The notes beneath the pieces were generated by a model. The model ran no database searches, was not told the DNA's origin, and saw nothing but the letters and a program-made list of their open reading frames with translations. A program made the position numbers and the translations under genes. From an uncultured Bacilli bacterium (GTDB lineage: Bacteria; Bacillota_I; Bacilli_A; RF39; UBA660), in NCBI GenBank assembly GCA_947626695.1, contig CANQTE010000007.1, forward strand, positions 1-34,543: 34,543 bases of DNA, read 5' to 3'. This document shows positions 16,586 through 25,361 of this stretch, one piece after another (the stretch's first letter is position 1; every line of letters begins with the position of its first letter).

Positions 16586-17629
16586 ATGAATTTACAAGTA
16601 AATGGCTATTCTATATATTTAATTTTATTGGTAACAATCGTTTCTAGTTTTATATTAACATTTTTAGCTAAAAGAATTGCCGAGCATGTTCATGCGATAG
16701 ACTTGCCTAATGAGCGTAAAGTTCATAAAATACCTATGCCAAGATGTGGAGGCCTAGCAATATTTGGTGCTTTTATAATTGGCTACATGATATATGGTGA
16801 CCCTACAACCCAAATGCTATCTATTTTAATTGGTAGTTTTATAATAGTTTTATTAGGATTTATTGATGATATTAACCCAATTCGTGCTCGCACTAAATTC
16901 TTTTTCCAACTTGTTGCGTCCAGTATAGTTGTTTTTTATGGTAATACTTATTTTAATGAAATAACATTTTTAGGCTTACACTTAAACTTTCCTTATTGGA
17001 TAAATACTATTATCTCAGTTATTTATATCACCGCGATTGCTAATGCTATAAACTTAATTGATGGCTTAGATGGCCTTGCCGCTGGTATTAGTTCTATTTA
17101 TTTTGCAACCATTGCTATAATTGCTTTTATCTTAAATAAAATTGGAGGCTTAGATATTATTCTTTCTCTTATTATGTTAGGCTCAACTGTTGGCTTTTTA
17201 GGTCATAATTTTCCCCCAGCTAAAATATTCATGGGTGATTCTGGAAGTTTATTTCTAGGCTTTATGATTGCCGTTATTTCTCTTCTAGGCTTTAAAATAA
17301 CGACTATTACTTCTTTAGTTGTTCCCCTTTTAATACTTGCTATTCCAATATTTGATACTATATTTGCTATTTTAAGAAGATTATTAAAAGGAGAATCTAT
17401 TGGTAAACCCGATAAAGAACATTTTCACCATCAATTATTAAAAATGAACTTTGGACCTAAAAAAACTATTCTTATAATTTACTTTATTAATATACTTTTC
17501 TCTATTGTTTCTATTTTTTATGTAATTGGTGATAATAAACAAGCCATTGCTTTATACATAATTTTAATGATATTTCTTCTCTTTTTAGTATTAAAAACAG
17601 ATATATTATTTAAACATTCAAAAAAATAA
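16586..17629 (+). CDS. tagO: TagO/WecA-type undecaprenyl-phosphate GlcNAc-1-phosphate transferase
   Basis: This 347-aa polytopic membrane enzyme belongs to the MraY/WecA/TagO family. It moves GlcNAc-1-phosphate from UDP-GlcNAc to undecaprenyl phosphate and so starts wall teichoic acid or polysaccharide synthesis. Visible signatures are PNERKVHKIPMPRCGGLAI near the N-terminus, the DD motif in GFIDDINPIRARTKF, NAINLIDGLDGLAAG, the MGDSGSLFLGF segment and the cytoplasmic HFHHQLL loop with its histidines. All expected catalytic aspartates are present. It follows two terminators and has its own promoter, so the starter enzyme is transcribed apart from the upstream genes. The downstream GT-C-like gene begins 12 bases after its stop. 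Confidence 0.93.
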   Translation: MNLQVNGYSIYLILLVTIVSSFILTFLAKRIAEHVHAIDLPNERKVHKIPMPRCGGLAIFGAFIIGYMIYGDPTTQMLSILIGSFIIVLLGFIDDINPIRARTKFFFQLVASSIVVFYGNTYFNEITFLGLHLNFPYWINTIISVIYITAIANAINLIDGLDGLAAGISSIYFATIAIIAFILNKIGGLDIILSLIMLGSTVGFLGHNFPPAKIFMGDSGSLFLGFMIAVISLLGFKITTITSLVVPLLILAIPIFDTIFAILRRLLKGESIGKPDKEHFHHQLLKMNFGPKKTILIIYFINILFSIVSIFYVIGDNKQAIALYIILMIFLLFLVLKTDILFKHSKK

Positions 17630-17641
17630 GTGGAGGGTTAT

Positions 17642-19696
17642 ATGATTTTGTTATTATTCTTAATTCTTGGGTTTATTTTAATTTTTACTTGTAAAAACTT
17701 TAAAAATATTTATTTAAAGATTTTTTTAAAATATTTATCTTTTACTCTTTTAATAAGTTCTCTACTTGAAATAACTATCTTTAATTATCGCCATTATGAA
17801 TCTTTATTTTTTACTAATCATAAAGTTTTAACTAACTATAAATTAACCAATATAACATGTAATAACAATAATTGCACAGTTACTAATAAAGAAAAAGCAT
17901 ATATTGAAATTAAAAACATAAAAGAAAAAGTTGCAAATCTTTATTTAGACTTAAATAATAATGAAACTCCTCTTAATTTAGAAATATATTTTACTGACTC
18001 TGCTAATAAATTATATCTTAAAGCAGGTAAAAGAACTTATTTAGATACAGTTAAAAATAGTAAATATTTAAGAGTTCACCCAAGTAATAAACTAAATAAT
18101 TTAAAAATTAAAATAAACTCTAATTTTACTTTAAATAGCATTGAAATAAATAAAAAAGTTCCTCTTATTATAAATAATATACGATTAATATTAGTAGCAT
18201 TATTTATTTTAGTAATTACTTTAATTAACCCTAAATCTAAACTTCAAGAATTAAAATATAATACTAGAATTTCCAAAATATTAGTTTTAATAACAATTGT
18301 TATTTTATGTCCCCTATTTTATAAATTAACAGTTTATAATCGCATAATAAATAATAATGTAGGTATATATTCTAATCAATCACAATATAAAAATTTAGCC
18401 CATTCTTTATCTAAAGGTAAGTTTAATCTTGATTTACCAGTAACAAAGAAACTATTAGAATTAAAAAATCCCTATGACGCCCATTATCGTGACTTCAAAC
18501 TAACAAGACACATTGATTATTTTTGGGACTATGCTTTTTATAATGGTAAATATTATTCTTATTTTGGTATTGTTCCTTGTCTTTTAATGTATTTACCAAC
18601 ATATCTTATTACTCATCAAGATTTACCAAATAATATTGCTATTACGATTACAAGTATATTATTTTTAATATCAAGCTTCTATCTAATATATCAAATACTA
18701 ACTAAATATTTTAAAAATACTTCTCTTGTTTGGTATTTTCTTATAACTATGTTTTATGTATTATCAAGTGGAGTAATATTAATGTTAGGTAGTCCAAGTT
18801 TTTATTTTATACCTATTCATTTTGCTTTAACATTTATGAATTTAGGCTTATCTTTTTGGCTTAAATCAACACTTAATTCTAAATTAAACTCTAAATATTT
18901 ATTTTTAGGAAGTCTTTGTATGGCTCTTATCGCTGGTTGTCGTCCTCAAGTTTTATTAAGCATTTTTACTAGTATTATTATCTTCCACGATTATATATTC
19001 CATAAAAGAGAATTATTTAGTAAAAAACATATTAAAGAAACAATTTGCTTTCTATTACCCTTTATAATTATTGCTATTTCTTTAATGTATTACAATTATG
19101 CTCGCTTTGGTAGTCCATTTGACTTTGGTGCTAACTATAACTTAACAACTAATGATATGACTAAACGTGGCTTTAAATTTGACCGTATCCCAACAGGTAT
19201 CTATCATTATTTAATTGCTCCGATAAGTATTAGCCCAATATTTCCTTTTATAACAAGATATAATATTACAACTACTTATTTAGGCACAACTATAAGTGAA
19301 AGCATGTATGGAGGCTTTTTATACACAAATATTATTTGTATTTTAGGCATATTATCTTATAAATTTAAAAAAATAATTAATAATAAAGAATTATATCATT
19401 TAAGTATTTTCTTTGTTATTGCTTCTTTAATAATTCTTATCGTTGACACTGAGATGGCAGGAATACTTCCAAGATATATCGCTGACTTTGGCCCTTTTAT
19501 TTCTTTAAGTACTATTATTGTTATATTATCTTTATTAAAAAAATATCATAATATACATTTAAAAAAAGTATTAACAACATTTCTTATGCTAAGTATAACT
19601 TTTAATCTTATCTTATACTTTAATAGTGAACATTTATTAAGTGGAAATAATATTTTATTTATTAAACTTTATTATTTATTTAATTTTTATTTATAG
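17642..19696 (+). CDS. GT-C-like multi-pass membrane protein
   Basis: I place the start at the ATG at 17642, five bases after GGAGG, rather than the GTG at 17630. The 684-aa protein begins with two membrane helices, then a soluble outer segment of about 130 residues (roughly 50-180) with a CNNNNC pair, then about ten more membrane helices. Loop motifs such as HYRDFKLTRHIDYFWDYAFYNGKYYSYFG after the third helix, and CRPQ and YNYARFGSPFDFG later, resemble GT-C glycosyltransferases of the PMT/ArnT/RgtA type, which use polyprenyl-phosphate sugars outside the membrane. It probably takes its donor from one of the two GT2 enzymes here. The N-terminal insertion is unusual and its role is unknown. Confidence 0.68.
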   Translation: MILLLFLILGFILIFTCKNFKNIYLKIFLKYLSFTLLISSLLEITIFNYRHYESLFFTNHKVLTNYKLTNITCNNNNCTVTNKEKAYIEIKNIKEKVANLYLDLNNNETPLNLEIYFTDSANKLYLKAGKRTYLDTVKNSKYLRVHPSNKLNNLKIKINSNFTLNSIEINKKVPLIINNIRLILVALFILVITLINPKSKLQELKYNTRISKILVLITIVILCPLFYKLTVYNRIINNNVGIYSNQSQYKNLAHSLSKGKFNLDLPVTKKLLELKNPYDAHYRDFKLTRHIDYFWDYAFYNGKYYSYFGIVPCLLMYLPTYLITHQDLPNNIAITITSILFLISSFYLIYQILTKYFKNTSLVWYFLITMFYVLSSGVILMLGSPSFYFIPIHFALTFMNLGLSFWLKSTLNSKLNSKYLFLGSLCMALIAGCRPQVLLSIFTSIIIFHDYIFHKRELFSKKHIKETICFLLPFIIIAISLMYYNYARFGSPFDFGANYNLTTNDMTKRGFKFDRIPTGIYHYLIAPISISPIFPFITRYNITTTYLGTTISESMYGGFLYTNIICILGILSYKFKKIINNKELYHLSIFFVIASLIILIVDTEMAGILPRYIADFGPFISLSTIIVILSLLKKYHNIHLKKVLTTFLMLSITFNLILYFNSEHLLSGNNILFIKLYYLFNFYL

Positions 19697-19709
19697 AAGG
19701 AGAACTATT

Positions 19710-21089
19710 ATGAATACATTAACAAAAATAAAACAAATTAATCTAAAACAAATATTTATTAATCTATCATTAATTTTTTTACTATTTATTTTTTTAAATT
19801 CATTTTTTAATATATATGCTTTAATAATAGGAATACCTTTAATATTACTTTTAAACTATCTAAGTAATAAAGAAATCTCTAAATTTCCCTTAAAGTTATT
19901 TATTATAATGTTTATATTAAGAATATTAATAATAATTATGTTTGATACTCCTGTTATCTCTGATTTTGCTACTATCTTAAATGCTGCCCAAAATTTATTA
20001 AACAAGAAAAACATTTTAAATACTTCAACTTATTTTTATAATTATGCATATCAAACAGGACCTGTTATTTATACTTATCTTTTACTTAAAATATTTAACT
20101 CCGTTTGGTTTTTAAAAATAATAAACTGTGTATTATCAAGTCTAAATTGTGTTTTAATCTATTTTCTTTGTCTAAAATTTACATCACAAAAAAGTGCTCA
20201 AAAAGCTTCTCTATTTTATGGCTTTCTCATGTTTCCATTATTGTTTAATACAGTTTTATCAAATCAAATACCTGGTTCAACTTTATTTTATTTAGCTCTC
20301 TTAATTTTATTAAATAACCCTAAATCTTTAAAAAATTATCTTATATGTGGTATTTTATTAAGTTTAGGAAATTTAATACGAACAGAAGGAATTATTTTTC
20401 TTGGTGCTATCATAGGACTATATCTATTCTATATAATAACTAAAAAAGCCACAATTAATAATCATAAAGGAATAATAATTTTAATATTAACTTACTTTAT
20501 ATTAGGCTTTAGTTATAATACTCTTATTAAAATAACCCATTTAAATAATGAAGGCTTAAATAATAATACTCCTAGTTGGAAGTTTATATTAGGCTTTAAT
20601 ACTAAAACTTGTGGTACTTACAATACTAATGATTTTATTTACATGAAAGATGAAAAAACAGCTCAAAAAGAAATATTAAATAGAATTAAAAGCTTAACTC
20701 CTAGAACAACTTTAGAATTAATAAGTTGTAAAAGCAATATTATGTGGCGTGGAGGTACTTTAGAATGGACTTTTGCTAATTTAAAAGATAAAGAATATCA
20801 TATTTTAGGCTTAACATTAAATAATAAAAGCTTAGAAGACATTTTAACATCTTTAAATAAATTAATCTATTATTATATATTTATAATTATGCTTATTGGT
20901 TTATATAAATATCAAAAAGATAAAAATCAAAACATAAACGTTTTATTATTTATAAATATTTTAGCTCTAAATTTTATCGCCTATTCTTTAATAGAAGTTC
21001 AACCTCGTTATACATATTTATTTCAAATATCAATCTTTATTCTATCAAGTCTTGGCTTTGAAGCATTAGAAAAAAGAAAACTAAAATAA
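19710..21089 (+). CDS. GT-C-like (PMT/ArnT-type) membrane glycosyltransferase
   Basis: The ATG at 19710 follows AGAAGGAG and comes 13 bases after the upstream stop; the GTG at 19641 in the ORF track would overlap the previous gene by over 50 bases and is unlikely. The 459-aa protein has about eleven membrane helices. The first outer loop begins FDTPVISDFATILNAAQ, matching the acidic loop of PMT-type enzymes, and later loops read YAYQTGPVIYTYLLLKIF and NLIRTEGIIFLGAIIG. These fit a GT-C transferase that moves a sugar from a polyprenyl-phosphate donor outside the cell. The outer C-terminal region holds a cysteine pair that could form a disulfide. Acceptor unknown. Confidence 0.75.
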   Translation: MNTLTKIKQINLKQIFINLSLIFLLFIFLNSFFNIYALIIGIPLILLLNYLSNKEISKFPLKLFIIMFILRILIIIMFDTPVISDFATILNAAQNLLNKKNILNTSTYFYNYAYQTGPVIYTYLLLKIFNSVWFLKIINCVLSSLNCVLIYFLCLKFTSQKSAQKASLFYGFLMFPLLFNTVLSNQIPGSTLFYLALLILLNNPKSLKNYLICGILLSLGNLIRTEGIIFLGAIIGLYLFYIITKKATINNHKGIIILILTYFILGFSYNTLIKITHLNNEGLNNNTPSWKFILGFNTKTCGTYNTNDFIYMKDEKTAQKEILNRIKSLTPRTTLELISCKSNIMWRGGTLEWTFANLKDKEYHILGLTLNNKSLEDILTSLNKLIYYYIFIIMLIGLYKYQKDKNQNINVLLFINILALNFIAYSLIEVQPRYTYLFQISIFILSSLGFEALEKRKLK

Positions 21090-21115
21090 AAAATATTTAA
21101 GTTTAATATATTAAG

Positions 21116-21124
21116 TGATATACT
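21116..21124 (+). promoter_or_regulatory. Extended -10 promoter before GT2 gene
   Basis: TGATATACT, with an expected start near 21131. That places the ATG at 21128 upstream of the transcript and supports the ATG at 21146 as the real start codon. Confidence 0.4.
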
Positions 21125-21145
21125 TTAATGCAAGTGAGGTACAAT

Positions 21146-22081
21146 ATGAAAAAGAAAATAGCAATTTTAATACCCTGTTATAATGAAGAAAAAACAATTA
21201 AAAAAGTAATAATGGATTTTAAAGAATACTTACCAGAAGCAGATATATATGTATATGATAATAATTCTACTGATAATACTGCCAAAATTGCAGAAGAAGC
21301 TAATGTTTTTGTAAGACATGAATATATGCAAGGAAAAGGTAATGTTATAAGACGTATGTTTCGTGAAATAGACGCAGATTGTTATTTAATGGTTGATGGA
21401 GATGATACTTATCCTGCTAAACAAGCAAGAGAAATGTGTGATTTAATATTAAATGGTAAAGCCCAGATGGTTATCGGGGACCGTCTATCTAGTACATATT
21501 TTACAGAAAATAAAAGAATGTTTCATAACTTTGGTAATGTATTAGTTAGATTTTTAGTTAATAAAACATTTAATAGTAATGTTAGAGACATCATGACTGG
21601 TTATCGTGCCTTTAGTAAAACTTTTGTTAAATCATTTCCTATCATATCTGGTGGCTTTGAAATAGAAACAGAAATGACTATTCATGCTTTAGATAAAAAA
21701 ATGAAATTAGAAAATGTTTTAATTGATTATAAAGACCGTCCAAAAGGCAGTGCCTCTAAACTTAATACTATTAGTGATGGTATCAAAGTCTTAAAAACTA
21801 TTGCTTCTTTATTTAAACAATATCGTCCCCTTTTATTTTTTAGTATCTTATCAATAATTAGTCTTTTAATTGGTATAGCTTTCTTTATTCCAACATTAAT
21901 AGGTTATCTAAATACAGGTTTAGTAGAAAAATTCCCTTCTTTAATCGCGGCTTCTTTCTTTGGTATTATCTCTATTAATTTATTTATTGGGGGCTTAATT
22001 CTAGAAAGTATTGCTCGTAAAGATAGACAAGCTTTTGAATTACACTTAATTACTTTATCTGAAATAAATAGAGGTAAATAA
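21146..22081 (+). CDS. GT2 glycosyltransferase with C-terminal membrane helices
   Basis: The ATG at 21146 has GTGAGG seven bases upstream and gives the typical start MKKKIAILIPCYNEEKTI; the ORF-track ATG at 21128 adds six unlikely residues. The 311-aa protein has a GT-A domain with VYDNNSTDNTAKIA, the metal-binding DGDDTYPA and, later, DIMTGYRAFSKTF. Residues FEIETEMTIHAL and YKDRPKGSASKL follow the pattern of polyprenyl-phosphate glycosyltransferases. Two hydrophobic helices (about 225-250 and 262-285) end it. It probably loads a second sugar on undecaprenyl phosphate for one of the GT-C-like proteins just upstream. It appears to have its own promoter. Sugar specificity cannot be read. Confidence 0.87.
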   Translation: MKKKIAILIPCYNEEKTIKKVIMDFKEYLPEADIYVYDNNSTDNTAKIAEEANVFVRHEYMQGKGNVIRRMFREIDADCYLMVDGDDTYPAKQAREMCDLILNGKAQMVIGDRLSSTYFTENKRMFHNFGNVLVRFLVNKTFNSNVRDIMTGYRAFSKTFVKSFPIISGGFEIETEMTIHALDKKMKLENVLIDYKDRPKGSASKLNTISDGIKVLKTIASLFKQYRPLLFFSILSIISLLIGIAFFIPTLIGYLNTGLVEKFPSLIAASFFGIISINLFIGGLILESIARKDRQAFELHLITLSEINRGK

Positions 22082-22124
22082 TAAAAATTATATTCATGTA
22101 CAAATAAATTTTAATTAAAAATAC

Positions 22125-22153
22125 TTTAAAAATAAAATAAATAATGATAGAAT
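22125..22153 (+). promoter_or_regulatory. Probable murT-gatD promoter
   Basis: TTTAAA, 17 bases, then TAGAAT preceded by TGA (extended -10). The predicted start near 22160 leaves a leader of about 20 bases that holds AGGAGG. Confidence 0.5.
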
Positions 22154-22179
22154 TATCCTATGTATAATAGGAGGTAAAA

Positions 22180-23520
22180 ATGAAATTTATTGCCATAATA
22201 ATAGGAAAAATTTTAATAGTAATAGGAACAATTTTTCATCGTGGAAGTACTCTTCCAGGAAAAGTTGCATTAAAAATAGATAAAAAACTTTTAAGTAAAT
22301 TAAAATACCCTGAAAATGTTATCGCAATTACAGGTTCATCTGGTAAAGGTAGTACATCAAAACTAATCGCAAACACTCTAAAAAGAACAAATGCTTCTGT
22401 AACATTTAATGAAAGTGGCTCTAATCTTGACCGTGGAATAACATCTTCTCTTTTAAAGAATTGTACTTTAACAGGTAAAATAAAAACAGACTATGTAGTC
22501 CTCGAAATAGATGAAAGATACACTAAAAAAGCATTTTGTTACTTAAATCCTAAATATATAGTCATAACTAACCTAACTAAAGACCAACCCCCAAGACAAC
22601 ACTATATAGACATAGTATATGAAGATATTTTAAATAGTATCCCAAAGTCTTCTAAAATAATAACTAATATGGACGACCCCTTTATGCGTAATTTTTCTAA
22701 AGACTTACCAAATGAAATAATATACTATAGTATCTTAGAAAATAAATATAGTTATAAAAAACAAATATTTGAAAATTTAAATATCTATCGTTGTCCTTAT
22801 TGTAATACTAAATTAAAATATAAATATTATAACTTTGAAACATTAGGTAATTATTATTGTCCTAACTGTGATTTTAAATATGAAGAACCAACCTATACAG
22901 CAAGTTCTATTGATTTAACTAGCTATTATTTAACATATAATAAAGATAATTATTTAATCGGAGGAGATATGCTATATAATGCTTATAATACTATGTCCGC
23001 GATATCTACTCTAAAAGAATTAAATATTCCTAATAAAATAATTTATAAAAGTATCAATGAATTAAACGAACTAAATAAATTAGAATTTATAAGCTCTAAT
23101 AAATTATTTAAACCAATATCTTGTAAAGCTGAAAATGCCACTACTTATAATCAAGCTATATTTAAAGTTATTAATGATACCGATATAAAAGATGTTATAA
23201 TTGGCTGGAAAGAAATATCTCGCCGTTATAATTATTATGATGTATCATGGCTTTATGATGTTGAATTTGAATTACTAACTAAAAACACCAGTAAATTCTA
23301 TGCCTGTGGAATAGATGCTTTAAATATCAAAAAAAGATTAATACTCGCAGGTATTCCTGATACCAAAATTATAACTTGTAATTCTTTAGAAGAAATAAAA
23401 GACCAAGTCTTAAATGATAATGTTAAAAAAGTATATGGTATCTTAAACTTTGATTATATAGAGCCTTTTAAAGACACTTTTAAAAATATTAATAGAAAGG
23501 ATTTTAAAGATGAAAATTAA
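22180..23520 (+). CDS. murT: Lipid II isoglutaminyl synthase subunit MurT
   Basis: MurT is the Mur-ligase-like subunit that, with the amidotransferase GatD, converts D-glutamate of lipid II to D-isoglutamine using ATP. The 446-aa protein has the ATP loop ITGSSGKGSTSKLIANTL (about residues 49-66), DYVVLEIDERY and VITNLTKDQPPRQHY in the central domain, and a zinc ribbon CPYC...CPNC (about 205-230) as in known MurT. The C-terminal DUF1727 domain has the RYNYYDVSWLYDVEFELL segment that includes the conserved catalytic aspartate. So MurT itself looks intact. It overlaps gatD by 11 bases. Its partner, however, lacks the glutaminase residues, so how ammonia is supplied is open. Confidence 0.94.
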   Translation: MKFIAIIIGKILIVIGTIFHRGSTLPGKVALKIDKKLLSKLKYPENVIAITGSSGKGSTSKLIANTLKRTNASVTFNESGSNLDRGITSSLLKNCTLTGKIKTDYVVLEIDERYTKKAFCYLNPKYIVITNLTKDQPPRQHYIDIVYEDILNSIPKSSKIITNMDDPFMRNFSKDLPNEIIYYSILENKYSYKKQIFENLNIYRCPYCNTKLKYKYYNFETLGNYYCPNCDFKYEEPTYTASSIDLTSYYLTYNKDNYLIGGDMLYNAYNTMSAISTLKELNIPNKIIYKSINELNELNKLEFISSNKLFKPISCKAENATTYNQAIFKVINDTDIKDVIIGWKEISRRYNYYDVSWLYDVEFELLTKNTSKFYACGIDALNIKKRLILAGIPDTKIITCNSLEEIKDQVLNDNVKKVYGILNFDYIEPFKDTFKNINRKDFKDEN

Positions 23521-24118
23521 TATAGCTCATTTATTCCCGGATATCTTAAATTTATATGGTGAAAATGGTAATATAAAAGCCCTAAAATATGCTTTAGAAC
23601 AAAATGGTATAACTGTAAACATAACAAACGTTACTCTAGAAGATAATCTTGAATTACTTAAATATGATTTTGTTTATATTGGAAGTGGAAGAAAAAAGAA
23701 TTTAGACCAAGCTAGAAATAAATTATTAGAATATAAAAATGATTTTTTAAATTATATTAAGAAAGAAAAAATAATGCTAGTAACAGGTAATGCTCTAAGT
23801 ATTTTTGACTTTTTAAATTTATATGAAATAGAATACACCGATTTTAAAGTTGCCGATGTAAACGCCACTACATCTTTATGTAAAGGAACTATAAAAGCTT
23901 TTCAAAATACTGAATATTTAATTAAATCTACTACTAATTTAATATTTAATTTAGAAACAGGATTTGGCAATAATAATACTATGTTAGAAGGTTATCAAAA
24001 AAATAACTTTTATGTAACTTCTCTAATTGGTCCCCTTTTAGCTCGTAATGATAATTTAACTAAATACTTTACTAAAATTTTAATTGATTACATATCAGTA
24101 AATAATTTTAAAAAATAA
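23510..24118 (+). CDS. gatD: GatD-like amidotransferase subunit without catalytic Cys and His
   Basis: GatD is a class I (triad-type) glutamine amidotransferase that feeds ammonia to MurT. This 202-aa protein keeps the family frame: HLFPDILNLYGENGNIKALKYAL at the start, YDFVYIGSGRKKN, then the nucleophile-elbow region and a C-terminal GFGNNN...GPLLARN block. In active GatD the elbow reads ICGGYQ; here it reads VTGNALS, so the nucleophilic cysteine is threonine (about residue 92). The active-site histidine in YLHGP is isoleucine (SLIGP, about 173). It is also shorter than the usual ~240 aa. It should therefore be unable to hydrolyse glutamine, though it may still stabilise MurT. It overlaps murT by 11 bases and has an AGAAAGG ribosome site. 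Confidence 0.85.
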   Translation: MKINIAHLFPDILNLYGENGNIKALKYALEQNGITVNITNVTLEDNLELLKYDFVYIGSGRKKNLDQARNKLLEYKNDFLNYIKKEKIMLVTGNALSIFDFLNLYEIEYTDFKVADVNATTSLCKGTIKAFQNTEYLIKSTTNLIFNLETGFGNNNTMLEGYQKNNFYVTSLIGPLLARNDNLTKYFTKILIDYISVNNFKK

Positions 24119-24127
24119 AAACAATTT

Positions 24128-24158
24128 AAAATCAGCTAAACTAACTAGCCGATTTTTT
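24128..24158. terminator. Bidirectional terminator between gatD and hipA-like gene
   Basis: AAAAATC-GCTA / TAGC-GATTTTT type stem (11 positions with one A-C mismatch), a 7-base loop, and A/T runs on both sides. It serves both convergent transcripts. Confidence 0.75.
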
Positions 24159-25347
24159 AATTTATATCATATAACTTTTTTAATTTATTTATTTGCCTAT
24201 TTAGTAAAATACATATTCTTTCTATTCTTTTATCACTTATTTTAGTAATATCCTGATATTTATGTAATAAATCATCAAACCACTCTACTATACCATCTAA
24301 TTTACTAATATCTATTCTTTTTATATTTTTAACTACTTTTATAATATCGTCAAAAGGCTTCACCTCATAAAAAAATCTTCCATTCCCTGAAATATGAACT
24401 TCATCTTCATCATAATATTCTATATTTAAACTTTGACCATTATCAAATATTGGTGCAACATCAAGCCACTTTAAAGTATTAACATCTCTTATAATTCCAA
24501 AATTATTTAAATGTCTATCTTCATTCATAATTAGAAAATCTAAAATAAACATATTTTCTACCTTTTCTCTAGCATTTTTAATATTATGTTCTTCAAGCTT
24601 TTTAATGTATTCTTCATAGTCCTCTAAATTATCATGCCGTCTCATATCATTTCTAATTTGATAACAAGTTACAAGTTCCGTATCTTTAGTAATAAAACAT
24701 GGACATTTAGAAACTACTATATCTTTATATGTATCTATTGTATATTCTACATGATTAAATCCTAAACGCTCACATATCTCACTAGCTAGCACTTCATTAA
24801 AAGGTTGCAATACTTCATTTTTATAACCACCCTTTAATAAATATCTTATACCATTTTCAATAATCCAAGCTTTTTTAAGCATTCCATCTGTTGTATTATT
24901 AGGAGTTTTTAAAGATGTTTCTTTAGTTATAGGTTTACTATTTATTGATAAAGAAGCTTCCATAAACTCAGCATAATCAAAATCATTATCAAAAAAATTA
25001 ATATCATCATATGAAATATTACTATCATAAGGCTTTAACCAATACTGGTCTGATAAAGATAAGCCAAAAGCTTTATCTAAAATTTCATAAGGAGCAGTAA
25101 TATTTAACCTATGTAATAATAAATCTAATTTATCACGCCATGAAGGAATTCCTCTTTTCTTAAACCATTCACTTAAATTAGTTCTAAACGGAGTATCATT
25201 AATGTCATTTTTAATATAAAAACTTTTTAAAATATAAGGAGCATAATTTATATCTTTAACTTCATATATTCTAGTAAAAACACTTGTTGCAGTATCATAC
25301 TCCGCAATTAATACTTCTACATTTTTATTCATTAAAATACATTTCAT
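24157..25347 (-). CDS. HipA-like serine/threonine kinase
   Basis: The ATG at 25347 has GAGG seven bases upstream, better than the GTG in the ORF track. The 396-aa protein has a HipA-type kinase core in its C-terminal two-thirds: the ATP-binding lysine in YLLKGGYKN (about 172), the helix glutamate in FNEVLASEICERLGF, the catalytic loop MNEDRHLNNFG (Asp about 277) and the metal-binding aspartate in PIFDNGQSL (about 302). All the main catalytic residues are present. The N-terminal ~150 residues differ from HipA and lack its usual subdomain order. No HipB-like HTH antitoxin precedes it; instead an unknown 516-aa gene lies 14 bases upstream. Known HipA kinases phosphorylate aminoacyl-tRNA synthetases; the target here is unknown. 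Confidence 0.83.
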   Translation of the reverse strand: MKCILMNKNVEVLIAEYDTATSVFTRIYEVKDINYAPYILKSFYIKNDINDTPFRTNLSEWFKKRGIPSWRDKLDLLLHRLNITAPYEILDKAFGLSLSDQYWLKPYDSNISYDDINFFDNDFDYAEFMEASLSINSKPITKETSLKTPNNTTDGMLKKAWIIENGIRYLLKGGYKNEVLQPFNEVLASEICERLGFNHVEYTIDTYKDIVVSKCPCFITKDTELVTCYQIRNDMRRHDNLEDYEEYIKKLEEHNIKNAREKVENMFILDFLIMNEDRHLNNFGIIRDVNTLKWLDVAPIFDNGQSLNIEYYDEDEVHISGNGRFFYEVKPFDDIIKVVKNIKRIDISKLDGIVEWFDDLLHKYQDITKISDKRIERICILLNRQINKLKKLYDIN

Positions 25348-25361
25348 AAACACACCTCATT

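Noticed and set aside
22163-22168. TATAAT just before murT
   Set aside because: A start site from this box would fall after the ribosome binding site, within five bases of the ATG; the extended -10 at 22145-22153 fits better.
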